A stretch of DNA of 64,000 nucleotides from Globodera rostochiensis (lineage: Eukaryota > Nematoda > Chromadorea > Rhabditida > Heteroderidae). Of this stretch, positions 53,811-64,000 are shown one piece after another; positions within the stretch are counted from its first letter, which is position 1; the number at the start of each line of letters is the position of its first letter. The stretch is from positions 2,928,693-2,992,692 of the forward strand of contig JAEVLN010000006.1 of assembly GCA_018350325.1 (NCBI GenBank). Reading direction: 5' to 3'. The position numbers and the translations under genes are program-made. The notes under the pieces were generated by a model. That model made no database searches. It was not told the origin of the DNA and saw only the letters and a program-made list of their open reading frames with translations.

Positions 53811-54600
53811 TTTTCATGAAAACCACTGCTTTTTTAAACAAAAGATTGCCAATTTTTTGTAAAAATTTCCCTCCCCGGCCAATTGACTGGTTATGTGAAA
53901 ATAAGAAAATTTGGGCGTGAAAGGGAGGCAAAACGAAGTAAACGAGGGTTTATATATTTTTTAGAATTTTTAAAACAATGTTTTTTAATCATCCATAACT
54001 GTTTTATCGAAAATCGGTGTAATTCATCCATACAGTCTAGCGGGCTCAAACCCCTGGCTCAGAACAAAAAATGCACTTTTGTGTTATATAATACAATATG
54101 CCAACATTTTTGAATTCCACTTCACCACGCGTGGCTATTTCCAAATCTATTGGGGCGTAAGTTATGGTGTGGAACCTTTAGTCCGATTTTTTGTTCTGGG
54201 ACATTTTGTCTTAAGCCGACTCACTGTTTTCAGAGCATCAAGTAAAAAATTTTCATAAATACAAAAAAATCGCACCAATACAAACGAAAATAACAAATTT
54301 TATTATTAAATTGCAATTTTTGCAGGACAAACATTCTTAAGTTCATTATTGCTATTTACGACTGACAATTTAAAAACACAACACAAATTAGATGGAACGT
54401 CACAAAATTTTTGATAAACTTTCTCAACTAACAGAAACATTTTTACAAATTATTCGACGACGCCTGCGGAACCGCTGGCCTCCTCTCTAAAATAAAATCT
54501 GCAAGAGTTAAAAACGCAAATAAATTATATATATTTTATATTATTTAATTATTCTATATGTTTACAATATTTGGGTAAAAAAGTATCAACATTTTATAAA
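53811..54600. other. No gene recognised
   Basis: AT-rich spacer. A tRNA box-B-like string (gcgggctcaaacccc) at about 54038 stands alone. Confidence 0.45.
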
Positions 54601-55030
54601 TGAAGCTCTGGGTTTTATTTATTCTAATTGTAAATGCGTACATTTAATTGCATAGTTTTGACAGTCAACCAACCAAAAGATGGAAAAATTAATTTCAGAG
54701 CAATAATTACTCAAGAAAATGAATTTGTTGCTTATATTATTTTTATTTTTAAATGCATTACATTTAATTTTACCGGTCAATAAGAAAGGCAAACTTTTGA
54801 TGAAATATTTGGGAAAGGATGGGACAAAGATGCCCATGAAAAAATAAAAGTGGAAACATCGCCGCTAAACTCGGGAGAAAATGCAATAAATGAACAAGCT
54901 GATCATGATGACAATATAGATCAGGAGGTGAAGCTTATAATTCGGATTCGACTGATCAGAATCTTACACAGGAAGACCCGGATTGCATTGATCAAAGTGA
55001 TGATGAAAATGAAACAATTGAAGGAATTAC
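54601..55030 (+). pseudogene. Two truncated tri-HTH gene 5' ends
   Basis: 54601-54700 holds a broken first-exon start (MKLWVLFILIVNA, then stop) running into caaccaaaagatggaaaaatt, as in gene 2. From 54719 a second copy starts MNLLLLILFLFLNAL-like, then shifts frame and meets a TAA in the region equivalent to the DAHEKIKVE codons. It ends abruptly at ttgaaggaatta, where sequence jumps to the gene 1 upstream flank (ttacaaatttgcg). Both are dead. Confidence 0.8.
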
Positions 55031-55421
55031 AAATTTGCGACAACAATAGCCGGCGGAACAAAAAAATGGGCGAAAAATATTGTTTAAAATATATCTTTTT
55101 AAAAATTGCATTTCATTTTATATTCTTAAATTCATACACATCATATATCGACCCCAGTTAAGCTTTTTCAATGAAATACTACGTAAAAATATAAAAATCA
55201 ATTTAAGCAATTATATACATTATATGAATTAAAAATATTTATATTATTTTCATTTAATTAAAATAGCATAATTTTTAAACAGAATTCCGATTTTGTAAAT
55301 CACGCTAAATGTTTAAAAATGATATATGTTTTAAATACTTAAATTTCATAAATAAAGTTTGTATTTGGGTAATAATTGAAATAAAACATTTTATATTTCA
55401 GAGCCAATAATACTCAAGAAA
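55031..55421. other. 5' flank of tri-HTH gene 2
   Basis: Homologous to 51600-51969. A good TATTTCAG 3'-splice-like site lies 20 bp before the ATG. Confidence 0.65.
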
Positions 55422-56550
55422 ATGAATTTTTTGCTTTTATTATTTCTATTTTTAAATGCATTACATTTAATTTGGACGGTTAATGAACCAAAAGATGGAA
55501 AAATTCTACCAACTTTTGATGAAATATATGGGAAAGGATGGGACGAAGATGCCCATGAAAAAATAAAAGCGGAAACATCGCCGTTAAACTCGGGAGAAAA
55601 TGCAATAAATGAACAAGCTGTTCATGATGACAATATAGATCAGGATGTTGAAGCTTATAATTCGGATTCGACTGATCAGAATCTTACACAGGAAGACCCG
55701 GATCGCATTGATCAAAGTGATGATGAAACAATTGAAGGAATTAATGATGAAAATGAATTCTCTGAGCAAGAAAAACGAGAAATTATTTCCAAATTTCACG
55801 CAATGAGAGAAGAATATAAGAAAAAGGGGAAAGTTACAAAAAAAGAAAGAACTAAAATTGAGTGGAAAATTGGAAAAAAATTGGGAGTCAATCGCAAGAA
55901 AATTTATAAATGGAAAAAAGAATTTGGCTTCAATAAAAAAAGTTTTTATGAAAAGAAAAAACGCGAATTTATTGCAAGAATAGAAGAGATCAAAATGAGT
56001 CAACGGGGAGAACAGAAAAAACTTATGAAAGATTTGGGAATTTCTGAAGACACATTTTGTCGTTGGAAAAAAGAATTTGGACTTCCCATTAAAAGTAAAC
56101 TTTTAATATTAATTTACACACTTTTGTAACAAAATGTTTCCCAAGCGCATTCCGCTAAAGAAAAATTGGAATTGTTGGAAAAATATTACAAAATTAAACG
56201 AAGAAATTCTAAAATTAGAGACATTAATGCTGCGAATATGTTGAACATTGGATACTCGACACTACGCAAATGGAAAAAACAGTTTGATCCAATCTTAAAC
56301 AAAAATTCCGTTTGCGAAAATTCATTGCCGGACAACCGCCCAACTTTTGCGGACAATGAGTATTCAAATTAAAAAATATTTAATTTTGTCGGCTTAAAAG
56401 ATAATTTAATTTTAAGGGTTAAATAAAGTTTCTTATTATAGCACTTCTGAACATCCGATGCCCTCGTCGGATGATAATTTATGGGCCTGGAATCTCGCAA
56501 AGAAAAAAAGAACTGAAAGAATTGAAGTGGAACACTCCGTGAAGAAATAA
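55422..56550 (+). CDS. Secreted tri-HTH protein 2 (331 aa)
   Basis: Three exons, 55422-56094, 56146-56359, 56442-56550, with the same structure and phases as gene 1. Signal peptide MNFLLLLFLFLNALHLIWTV. Three HTH-like units: GVNRKKIYKWKKEFG, LGISEDTFCRWKKEFGLP and LNIGYSTLRKWKKQFDPIL. The third differs from gene 1 at most exposed positions of the recognition helix (IGYSTLRKW versus INAATLYKW). The third exon is identical in protein to that of gene 1 and carries KKKR. A six-residue extension (NKKSFYEKKKREF) appears before HTH 2 compared with gene 1. Confidence 0.82.
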
Positions 56551-56670
56551 ATTATCGCGATACATTCAATGAACTAAACTCTGCAAAAATTTGTCCAAGT
56601 TTTGTCGTTAAAATTTGAAATTAAAATATTTCGTTATCTGACAAAAAGCGAGCAAACTCAAGATTTTCCA

Positions 56671-56875
56671 CACGGTATCAATTATTATTATAAACAGCAT
56701 TGCCGTTAATATTTAATTTTTAAGTTAGCAATAACTCATTTATCACAATTTAAATAATTTAATTTTGTGTTTGAATGACCAATTAAAAAACTGGCAAATA
56801 TTTTTGAGTGCCAACATTCTTCTAATGTACCTTGATTTAATTTCTCAAAGTAAAAAATGTTTTTCAAGTTCTTCA
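56671..56875. repeat. Inverted-repeat arm, partner 59890-60099
   Basis: Reads as the inverse of 59890-60099. With genes 2 and 3 it forms the two arms of an inverted duplication around the chemoreceptor gene. Confidence 0.88.
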
Positions 56876-57494
56876 ATAACACTTTAATTTTTAGTAATTT
56901 TTAATATTCATTGCGATGCTTGGGTTTAACAAGACAAAAGCTTCAATACCTATTGGCTTCTTATCAATTAATTTAATACTGATTGATATTAAAATCCCTT
57001 TTCCAAAATATTTTTCTTAATTGAATAGCATGATGAGTTTATCTAATATGGCCCAAATAGCAAATAAGAATAATTTATTCAAAGCTGTTATTAAAAGCAC
57101 ATTAAGATCATTTAATATGGACACCTGTGGCGTATTTATGAATTTTCACTTCTTTAAGGGTTTGGATATTTTTGTTCAATAGGTATGGGTTATGAGGTTA
57201 AAAGAATTTATTTGTTGGGCACTCAAAGGAATTTTATTCTTGGGACTCAAATGGCTGGCGCTGAAGAGGCAAAAATTTTGAGCTCCACAATTTTTGCGTT
57301 TTAATTATCTTATCCGCAAAATGTGGCGTCCATAATTAGAGTAAGTAACACGTAATGTAATTTGCAAAATAAAATTTGCTGAAAGTTGATTTAAGAAAAT
57401 TGATTTAATTTAATGCTCAACTGTATTTTTCCCTACCTTATGCTTCAATTTTAAAACATTAATTTTTTGTAATTTCAAAAATTTTTTGATTGCG
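56876..57494. other. No gene recognised
   Basis: AT-rich spacer upstream of the chemoreceptor. Confidence 0.5.
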
Positions 57495-59401
57495 ATGCTC
57501 AATTTTATTGATTATGTTAATTTTGCCGAATCTTTGTTGTCAATTGGCTGTAAATGTGTGTCCATAACGATGATGTGCCGTCTTTTGTTTTGTGCCAATT
57601 ATCAAAAAAATCGACTCCGAGTAAAGAAGCTTTCTTCGACAATGCATTTTTATTTGATAACCCACTGTTTTCTCTCCATTACAGGTTGATAATAAATTAG
57701 TAAACCCTTTTTTTAAATTCTTTCATATTTGCTAGAGTTGGCCGGAATTGGAATTTTTGGTAAAAGACGGAATTGACAGAAGATCGATATCGGGACCAGG
57801 ATGTTAAACCGGGACCAGAATTTTGATTTTTCAAAAACCGGGATCGGGATTCCAAAAACCAGGATAATCCCGACCGATTCCGCCGGGATCCCGATCCCCG
57901 CCAACTCTAATATTTGCCAATTTTGTGACGAAAATGCCAAAAAACAACTCTCCATTAACATTACAGGGTTGCCGTACCAAGTCTACAAACTTGTATGCTT
58001 TTTACAAAACATTGGGACCCAAAATGCCGCTTCTCCACATTCGCCATATGTCCTTTTTTGGACTGGCATTTTTGATTTGTCCTATTCAACAAGTGGCTCA
58101 GTGCCAGTGATATTTCTTTGTTTGGAACGAAGCTTAGTTATAATAATGTCCGGGTAAATATATGTTTTTTAAATTAAATTCAGGAAATAAAAATTTAATT
58201 ATTTTAGTTCTGTTACTTTTCGTGTGAGGGCCATACTTTTTGCATTTGGCCTTTTGACTGTGCTTGCTGCTTGGTTATGCAGTTTGTATGGGTTCATTGT
58301 CGAGCTGCCGTTGGACCTAAAAAGAGGTACAAATTTTAGTATTCGTCATTTTTAAATTCCTAGATTTTAAGGTGGTGCCTGGTTGATTTCCTGGACAAAA
58401 TCCAGGAAAAATTCAGGTCAAGGACGCCTGGATCCCCAGGCCTGGACCTGAATTTTTCAAAAATTAGTATTTTTTAATTAATAACAGATTTGACTTGTAA
58501 TGTACTAGCCAAATCGCTTAGAATTCAAATGTTTATTCAACTTTTAAACAAATTTGTTAAAATGATCTGCTGAGGAACTCTTAGTCAAACTCTTTAGCAA
58601 CTCAAATTCTTGACCGCTTTTTCTCTGCAATTAATTAATTATTTAATATGCTACCTGTTTTTGATTTTTGGGTGAGGGAGTTGAAAATTTGGCAATCTGT
58701 CAAATTTACTGGTAGAGAACTACCAAAAAAATCTGCTATTTGTTGCTCAGTAAAACCAAACCAATCTAGGCGGCGTTGTTTTTTAATCAAGGAAAACTCT
58801 GGGTACAGAAAAAATCCAGGCCTGTCTGTACCCAGGTCCAGGACGGGCTCAAATAAATTTGTTTATTTATTTTTTTAAGCATTTAGTTTCTCAGTGTATG
58901 CTGGTTGGTTGTCAAGTTGTCAAACAGTTAGGTGCCATTCCGTTACTCGTTAAAATGGTTTTTGGCGGAATTGCATTGGTTTTGTCTTTAATTTTTCTTC
59001 TAATGCTGTCCAGACATGGCAATGTTGCCAATTTGGTAGATTAAACCAATAAAATTAAAGTTTATCTAAATAAAAATTGTTTAAAAACTGTATTTTATTT
59101 TAGAAGAATCGCGTTGTTAAATGGACAATTATTGCTGGAATTTTGTTTGACATTCTTCCCGGATACAGCACATTTATTTACAATAAAGTAATTAATTTTA
59201 TTTTTATAAAATTCATTTTTGTTTTAAATTATAAAGCCATGTTAATTTATGTTAAATGTTTAGTTGACTGGCACGTCGTTGTCTGCTTACATTGGCGATT
59301 TGGCTGTGACATTGTGTTCTGTGGACGCGTGTATTTGCTCATTGTTCTATTGGCTTATTTTGACAAAGAAAAATTCAGTGAACTCGGCCTCAGTCAACTA
59401 A
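57495..59401 (+). CDS. Serpentine chemoreceptor, srab/srb-like (288 aa)
   Basis: Six exons: 57495-57684, 57967-58153, 58208-58326, 58887-59035, 59104-59187, 59264-59401, all joining in phase. Hydrophobic segments: VTFRVRAILFAFGLLTVLAA, KMVFGGIALVLSLIFLLML, TIIAGILFDILPGYSTFIY and the last helix LTGTSLSAYIGDLAVTLCSV, followed by a short tail. PVIFLCLERSLVIIM marks TM3. Class within the nematode Sr families is uncertain; the C-terminus is most like Srab/Sra. Two repeats sit in its introns (57733-57909; cctgga word array 58371-58850). Open throughout. Role: chemosensory 7-TM receptor, by family. Confidence 0.75.
57733..57909. mobile_element. hAT-like MITE in intron, ends tagagttggcc
   Basis: 177 bp; perfect 8-bp duplication atatttgc (57725-57732, 57910-57917); ends tagagttggccgg / ccgccaactcta; interior words gggaccagga and gggatcggga. 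The terminus is nearly the same as at 44827-45037. Confidence 0.92.
58371..58850. repeat. Word array cctgga in intron
   Basis: Two clusters (58371-58460, 58800-58850) of cctgga/tccagg words, facing each other across AT-rich DNA, in the same style as the other elements. Ends not resolved. Confidence 0.6.
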
Positions 59402-59889
59402 AATATTTTTTATGTGCTTTTTTCATGCAATTTTCTAACGTTTTTCGATCATTAAAATAGGCATTTTTTGATTTTGTTAAAATCGCAAGATTTAGAGCTT
59501 ATTTAAACTTTTTTTTAATTTGAAAATGCTTTTAAATTAAATGTCCATAAGCTTATCATAAAGGGTCCGATCTTTTTTTCTACTTTTTTTTTTATTACAT
59601 ATTCACAGAGCGTCATCATAAATTAAAAAACTCGATGCAAAAATCTAAAAATTTTTTCCATTTTGTTAAGCAAAATATGGCGTTCAGAAACGGTGTAGAA
59701 ATATTAAAATGTCGCTTACAATTTGTCTGAAATTTTTTTTTCTATTTAAAAAAAAATTTATTTTTGCTAAATTCAAACTTTTGTGGCGCGCTCAAGATAA
59801 GAACTTCTCCATACATACATATGTGATTTTTTAATAATTTGAAGAAAAATATAGAAAAAAACTGCCAACTCTACTCGCTAAACGAAATT
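59402..59889. other. No gene recognised
   Basis: AT-rich 3' flank of the chemoreceptor. Confidence 0.5.
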
Positions 59890-60099
59890 AAGTTCAAGAA
59901 CTTGCCATTTTTTACTGTGATAAATTAAATCAAGGTACATTAGAAGAATGTTGGCACTCAAAAATATTTGCCAGTTTTAAATTGGTCATTCACCAAACAC
60001 AAAATTAGATTAATTTAAAATGTGATAAATGAGTTATTGCTAACTTAAAAATTAAATTTTAACGGCAATGCTGTGTATACTAGATAATTGATACCGTGA
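59890..60099. repeat. Inverted-repeat arm, partner 56671-56875
   Basis: Inverse of 56671-56875 with scattered changes. Confidence 0.88.
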
Positions 60100-60853
60100 C
60101 CAAGATGGACAAAAAATTAAAAAAAACAAACACTGACTATCGATAAAAATCAGGCATAATTTTAAGGCGTTAAAATTTGATTTAAATGATATTTATAAAA
60201 ATTTAAAAAAAAGTTAAAATTACTAAATGATCAAAGTTTGTCAATGTTTTCTTTTTCTCTGAGTTTGGGGGAGGGGGGTGAGGATTCCGATTTCCGTGGG
60301 TTCAGATTAATTAAACATTGTTGGTATGAATCTTTTTTCTGATCAAATCGTTAAAAATATGACAATTTTTAGTTTGAATTGGTTTATAGCAAAAATTTCG
60401 AAATTTGTTGCTGATCAGCCCCAGAGCCTTACAAGGTTTCAGATTTTCTTGCTCACCTATCTCATCACACTTTCGGAAACGTTCAATGTAAAATGCCTCG
60501 CCGAACCGTGGCCGGAAAATGCGACACCAAAAAATGTAATTTTTTTATATTACTAAATATTTTAACCCTTCAATAAATAAATATGTAATTGGTAGACCTT
60601 ACATTTCGCTTACTTAAATGCATTTAAATTTCAAAATTTCAACAAAACTTGAGGACGAATGCAAAAAATCACCATTTTATAAGGTGTTCTGAGCGATGTT
60701 TTTTGTTTTTCGACTAAGAATTCAAGTCAAAATCGGTACAAATTGTCATTTTGTTTTGCAAAAAATTTGTAAAACACTTTCAAATTTAATTGTCAACTTT
60801 CAATTGGACAAATTTTTGCAGAGTTTTTAGTTCATTGAATGTATCGCGATAAT
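60100..60853. other. No firm gene; possible exon at 60420-60536
   Basis: A frame reading SLTRFQIFLLTYLITLSETF and on to ENATPKN, ending at GTAATT, could be an exon (hydrophobic then Cys). No partner exons were found. The region has no equivalent in the other inverted arm. Confidence 0.35.
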
Positions 60854-60861
60854 TTATTTCT

Positions 60862-61971
60862 TCACGGAGTGTTCCATTCAATTCTTTCAGTTCTTTTTTT
60901 CTTTGCGAGATTCCAGGCCCATAAATTATCATCCGACGAGGGCATCGGATGTTCAGAAGTGCTACAATAAAAAAATTGATTTCCGTAAATTTTAAAATTA
61001 TCTTTTAAGCCGACAAAATTAATATTTTTTAATTTGAATACTCATTGTCCGCAAAAGATGGAAGATTCTCCGGAAATGAATGTTCATCAACGGAATTTTT
61101 ATTTAAAATTGGATCAAACTGTTTTTTCCATCTGTATAATGTAACTGAACTAATATTCAGCCTTTTGGCAATATCGGTGGCATTTAATTTAGGATTTCTT
61201 TGTTTAATTTTGTAATATTTTTCCATCAATTCCAATTTTTCGCTTTTGGAGTATTTAATTTGCGCTAAATTAAATTTATAATTTTAAAATATATTTAAAT
61301 TTACAATTGACGGGTAGTCCAAATTCTTTTTTCCATTTATAAAATTTGTCTCCAGAAATTCCCAAATCTTTCATAAGTTTTTTCTGTTCTCCATATTGAC
61401 TCATTTTGATGCCATCCATTCGCTCAATAAATTCGCGCTTTTTCTTTTCATAAAAACTTTTTTTGTTTATTTTTGTTTTGCGGCTTAATCCAAATTCTTT
61501 TTTCCATTTATAAATTTTGTCGCGATTGACTCCCAATTTGTTTCCAATTTTACATTCAATTTTAACCCCATCTTTTTTTGCAACTTTCCCTTTTTTCTTG
61601 AATTCTTCTCTCATCGCGTGAAATTTGGAAATAATTTCTCGTTTTTCTTGCTCATAAAATTCATTTTCATTATCACTTTGATCAATGCGATCCGGGTCTT
61701 CCTGTGTCAAATTCTGATCAGTCGAATCGGAATTATAAGCTTCAACATCCTGATCTATATTGTCATCATGATCAGCTTGTTCATTTAGTGCATTTTCTCC
61801 CGAGTTTAACGGCGATGTTTCCACTTTTATTTTTTCATGGGCATCTTTGTCCCATCCTTTCCCATATATTTCATCAAAAGTTGCTTGAATTTTTCCATCT
61901 TTTGGTTCATTAACCGTCAAAATTAAAGTTGATGTATTTATTAATAGAAATATTATAAGCAATAACTTCAT
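60862..61971 (-). CDS. Secreted tri-HTH protein 3 (329 aa, altered C-terminus)
   Basis: Three exons, 61971-61305, 61264-61042, 60961-60862, same phases as genes 1 and 2, on the opposite strand. Signal peptide identical to gene 1 (MKLLLIIFLLINTSTLILTV). HTH units: GVNRDKIYKWKKEFGLS, LGISGDKFYKWKKEFGLP and LNISSVTLYRWKKQFDPIL. In exon 3 one base is missing relative to the other copies, so the frame ends as RIEWNTP (stop 60862-60864) instead of running to 60854; the AKKKR patch is kept. The exon 2 acceptor differs (AATTTAG), giving three extra residues at its start. Confidence 0.78.
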
Positions 61972-62187
61972 TTTCTTGAGTAATTATTGGCTATTAAACA
62001 TAATGTTTTATTTCAATTATTAGCATGAATGTAGTAAGAAAACAAAATGAAACATTTTTGAATATTAATTTTTTTAAAAAATATCTTAGCAATATTTTTC
62101 GTACATTTCACGATTTTAACTTCGCAATTGTTGCCGCAGTATTTGTGGAATTCATTATAATTTGGGGTATTTTGAATATGCGTCCAC
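61972..62187. other. 5' flank of tri-HTH gene 3
   Basis: Starts with the conserved TTTAATAG 3'-splice-like site 20 bp before the ATG. No other gene. Confidence 0.55.
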
Positions 62188-62323
62188 CAGGGATGGGCAA
62201 AGTCGGAAAATAAAATGCGAAATCGGAAAATAAAAGCCGAAATCCGAAATTCCGAAACCCCAAAAAACCCGATTTCCGAAATTTCGAAAAAATTTTCGAA
62301 ATCCGAAATTTTGCCCATCCCTG
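62188..62323. mobile_element. hAT-like MITE, word cgaaatccgaaa
   Basis: 136 bp; ends cagggatgggcaaa / ttttgcccatccctg; flanks gcgtccac / ccgtctac (6 of 8). The interior is gaaatccgaaattcc in both orientations. Confidence 0.85.
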
Positions 62324-62888
62324 CCGTCTACTATCAGAAAGTACATTTTTCAGTGAAATAAACCCTCAGAGTTCAGATTTTTGTGACTTTCTGATTGGTT
62401 GGATTTGCGTTGATCATGCCGCAACTCTAATTTCTAAATTTACCATAAATCTTTATTGAATTTTAAATTATTAACGCATGTTTATAAAAGATTGTTCAGG
62501 TTTAATTGAGCTAGAATCTAAACTCAGAATATATTTTTTGCAAGCAATTCATTATCTAATATTTTTATTATTTCGTATGGATAATAGTATGACGTAATCT
62601 ATATTATAGCATGTATACATTCATATAGCCAATTGCGCACATAAAGTAGTCGTGTCATATCGAATCAATACAATACGTGTTTTATAGTTAGCATTATAAT
62701 GTATAGAAGAATGCTTGCGTAATAATCATTTCATTTTAGCATTAAAATAAATTATATAAAATTAATAAACAAAATGTTAGGTTAATTAGAATTAAATAAA
62801 ATTTGGGCTAAACTAATTCATGATAAAAATTGCATTTAAAAGTTTTTTCCAAAATGATTTTAATAGGAAATTTTAAACAAGAAAGACG
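62324..62888. other. No gene recognised
   Basis: AT-rich upstream region of the next gene. Confidence 0.5.
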
Positions 62889-63981
62889 ATGATGAATATG
62901 TGCCTGAGAATGCTGTGCCAACTTCTCATAATGCTAACTTTCTGTTTTTTGTTGGGCAACGCTAACAATCAAAATGCAAATTCGACCGATCCAAAAGATT
63001 CGGAGGCTCACATTAATGCTACAGTATTCAGTCCTAATGATTTGAGGGACATAAACGGCGGCCATCATGACGACCATGGTTTGACATCAAATTTTTTTTG
63101 ACAAAAAAATATTCGATTTGCTAATTGATCAATTATGATAACATGTAATTAAGGCGTGAATTTTTAAATGTTAAAATTACATTTAAAAAGCATAAATTGA
63201 TGCTAAAAATTGCTCAGTTTATGAGATTGTTCTCAAACAATTATTTTATTTCATTTAATTAAAAGGTGCCAGAAATCCAATGAAGTCTAAAACAAGTTTC
63301 TTTTTTTTGTGGAAAATACAATTTTTGAGATACTCTCTCTCTTCAAAAACTATAAATAGAAAAAAAGAATTATATACATAGGTAACTAGGGACCGGATTT
63401 TGAAGCTTTAAAACCATTTCAGCTCAGCCATTTGAGCGTTGGCTACTTCAGCGCAACATTTTTCCCGTTTTTTGAGTCTTTTTTTTGAAAAATGACTAAA
63501 AATTTAAGATGAATTATTTTTAACAGTCAGAAATCTATCTTTTTTGTTTTTTTAATTTTTATCCAAAAAAATGCCAAAATATACTTTTATTCCCGAAAAG
63601 CCTGCAGTTATATGCACTAAAAAGTTGCTCTAATCATTTTATTCAAATATTATCAAAATAGCAAAACCTTATTTCTGCTTTAAAAATATTTAATTTGTTA
63701 ATATTTAGCTGAACCATCTACCTCACATTCGCAAAACATTTTGTCTTCCGAGTCAGAAGCTACGAGTGACAGCGATTTCCAAACGCCACATGCAACTTTA
63801 AGCGATAATAAAGGCAATAAATTATTATACATAATTTTAATAGATAAATATGAATTATATTTATAATTTGTAACTATTTAAAGCATTAAAATTATAGGCC
63901 CTAAAAATGATTCGGAAGATGAAAACATTCAAAAGGCCACAGAGGAATCGTTAAAAGAGCACCAGACTAAGCGTAATAATG
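62889..63981 (+). CDS. Secreted acidic protein, 3' end beyond window
   Basis: Three exons seen: 62889-63078, 63709-63813, 63898-63981, with phase-1 junctions; a GTATGT donor at 63982 shows more exons follow. Signal peptide MNMCLRMLCQLLIMLTFCFL then LGNA. The mature part is Asn/Asp/Ser/Glu-rich: STDPKDSEAHINATVF, a GGHHDDHG patch, SSESEATSDSDFQTP, KNDSEDENIQKATEESL. The second intron would start with GC (AAAG|GCAATA), a rare GC-AG intron; the frame otherwise reaches a stop soon after, which would be an alternative end. No known domain. The modular phase-1 layout resembles the gene at 31132-32014. Confidence 0.65.
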
Positions 63982-64000
63982 GTATGTGATCGAGTTTATG

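Noticed and set aside
53811..54113. Plus-strand ORF 53883-54113
   Set aside because: AT-rich with no homologue, no splice context and no support beyond being open.
1..64000. CRISPR arrays or bacterial operons
   Set aside because: No regular spacer-repeat structure; genes have short spliceosomal introns, so the window is eukaryotic.

Overview
The window looks like a piece of nuclear genome from a nematode, most likely a plant-parasitic tylenchid (cyst-nematode-like). It is AT-rich, with many short GT..AG introns (about 45-80 bp), pyrimidine-rich 3' splice sites a few bases upstream of start codons (possible spliced-leader sites), nematode-type serpentine chemoreceptors, and several small multi-exon genes with signal peptides. 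Species is inference; the gene models below were assembled by eye from reading frame, splice sites and phase.

Layout. 1-3 kb: repeats only. 3.0-16.25 kb: a nearly intact Ty3/gypsy-type LTR retroelement on the minus strand. Its two 289/290-bp LTRs differ by about two changes, and it has a 4-bp target duplication. It carries an envelope-like glycoprotein between Gag and protease, and an antisense membrane-protein ORF in its leader. 16.25-29.3 kb: tandem segmental duplications carrying minus-strand members of an unrecognised helical protein family, one with a signal peptide. One duplicate still holds the empty site of the LTR element. 29.8-32.2 kb: a secreted lysine-rich gene made of small phase-1 exons, plus a short relative with a similar TATA promoter. 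35.6-48.1 kb: two metabolic genes in divergent orientation, ILVBL/HACL2 (2-hydroxyacyl-CoA lyase 2, minus) and an ACSF3-like acyl-CoA synthetase (plus). 49.3-50.9 and 57.5-59.4 kb: two 7-TM chemoreceptor genes; an srg pseudogene lies near 21.5 kb. 51.9-62 kb: three full copies and one wrecked copy of a family of signal-peptide proteins with three helix-turn-helix-like motifs and a basic KKKR C-terminal patch. Two of the copies form arms of an inverted duplication around a chemoreceptor. 62.9 kb to the end: the start of another secreted acidic protein gene.

Throughout, introns and spacers are peppered with 130-930-bp elements that have hAT-type ends (YARNG) and 8-bp target duplications. Each is filled with its own short word repeated in both orientations.

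The most novel-looking items are the secreted tri-HTH/NLS family, the Gag-Env-Pol order and double A7 frame junctions of the retroelement, the swarm of word-array hAT-like elements, and the lysine-rich modular secreted gene with ATGCCA boxes.
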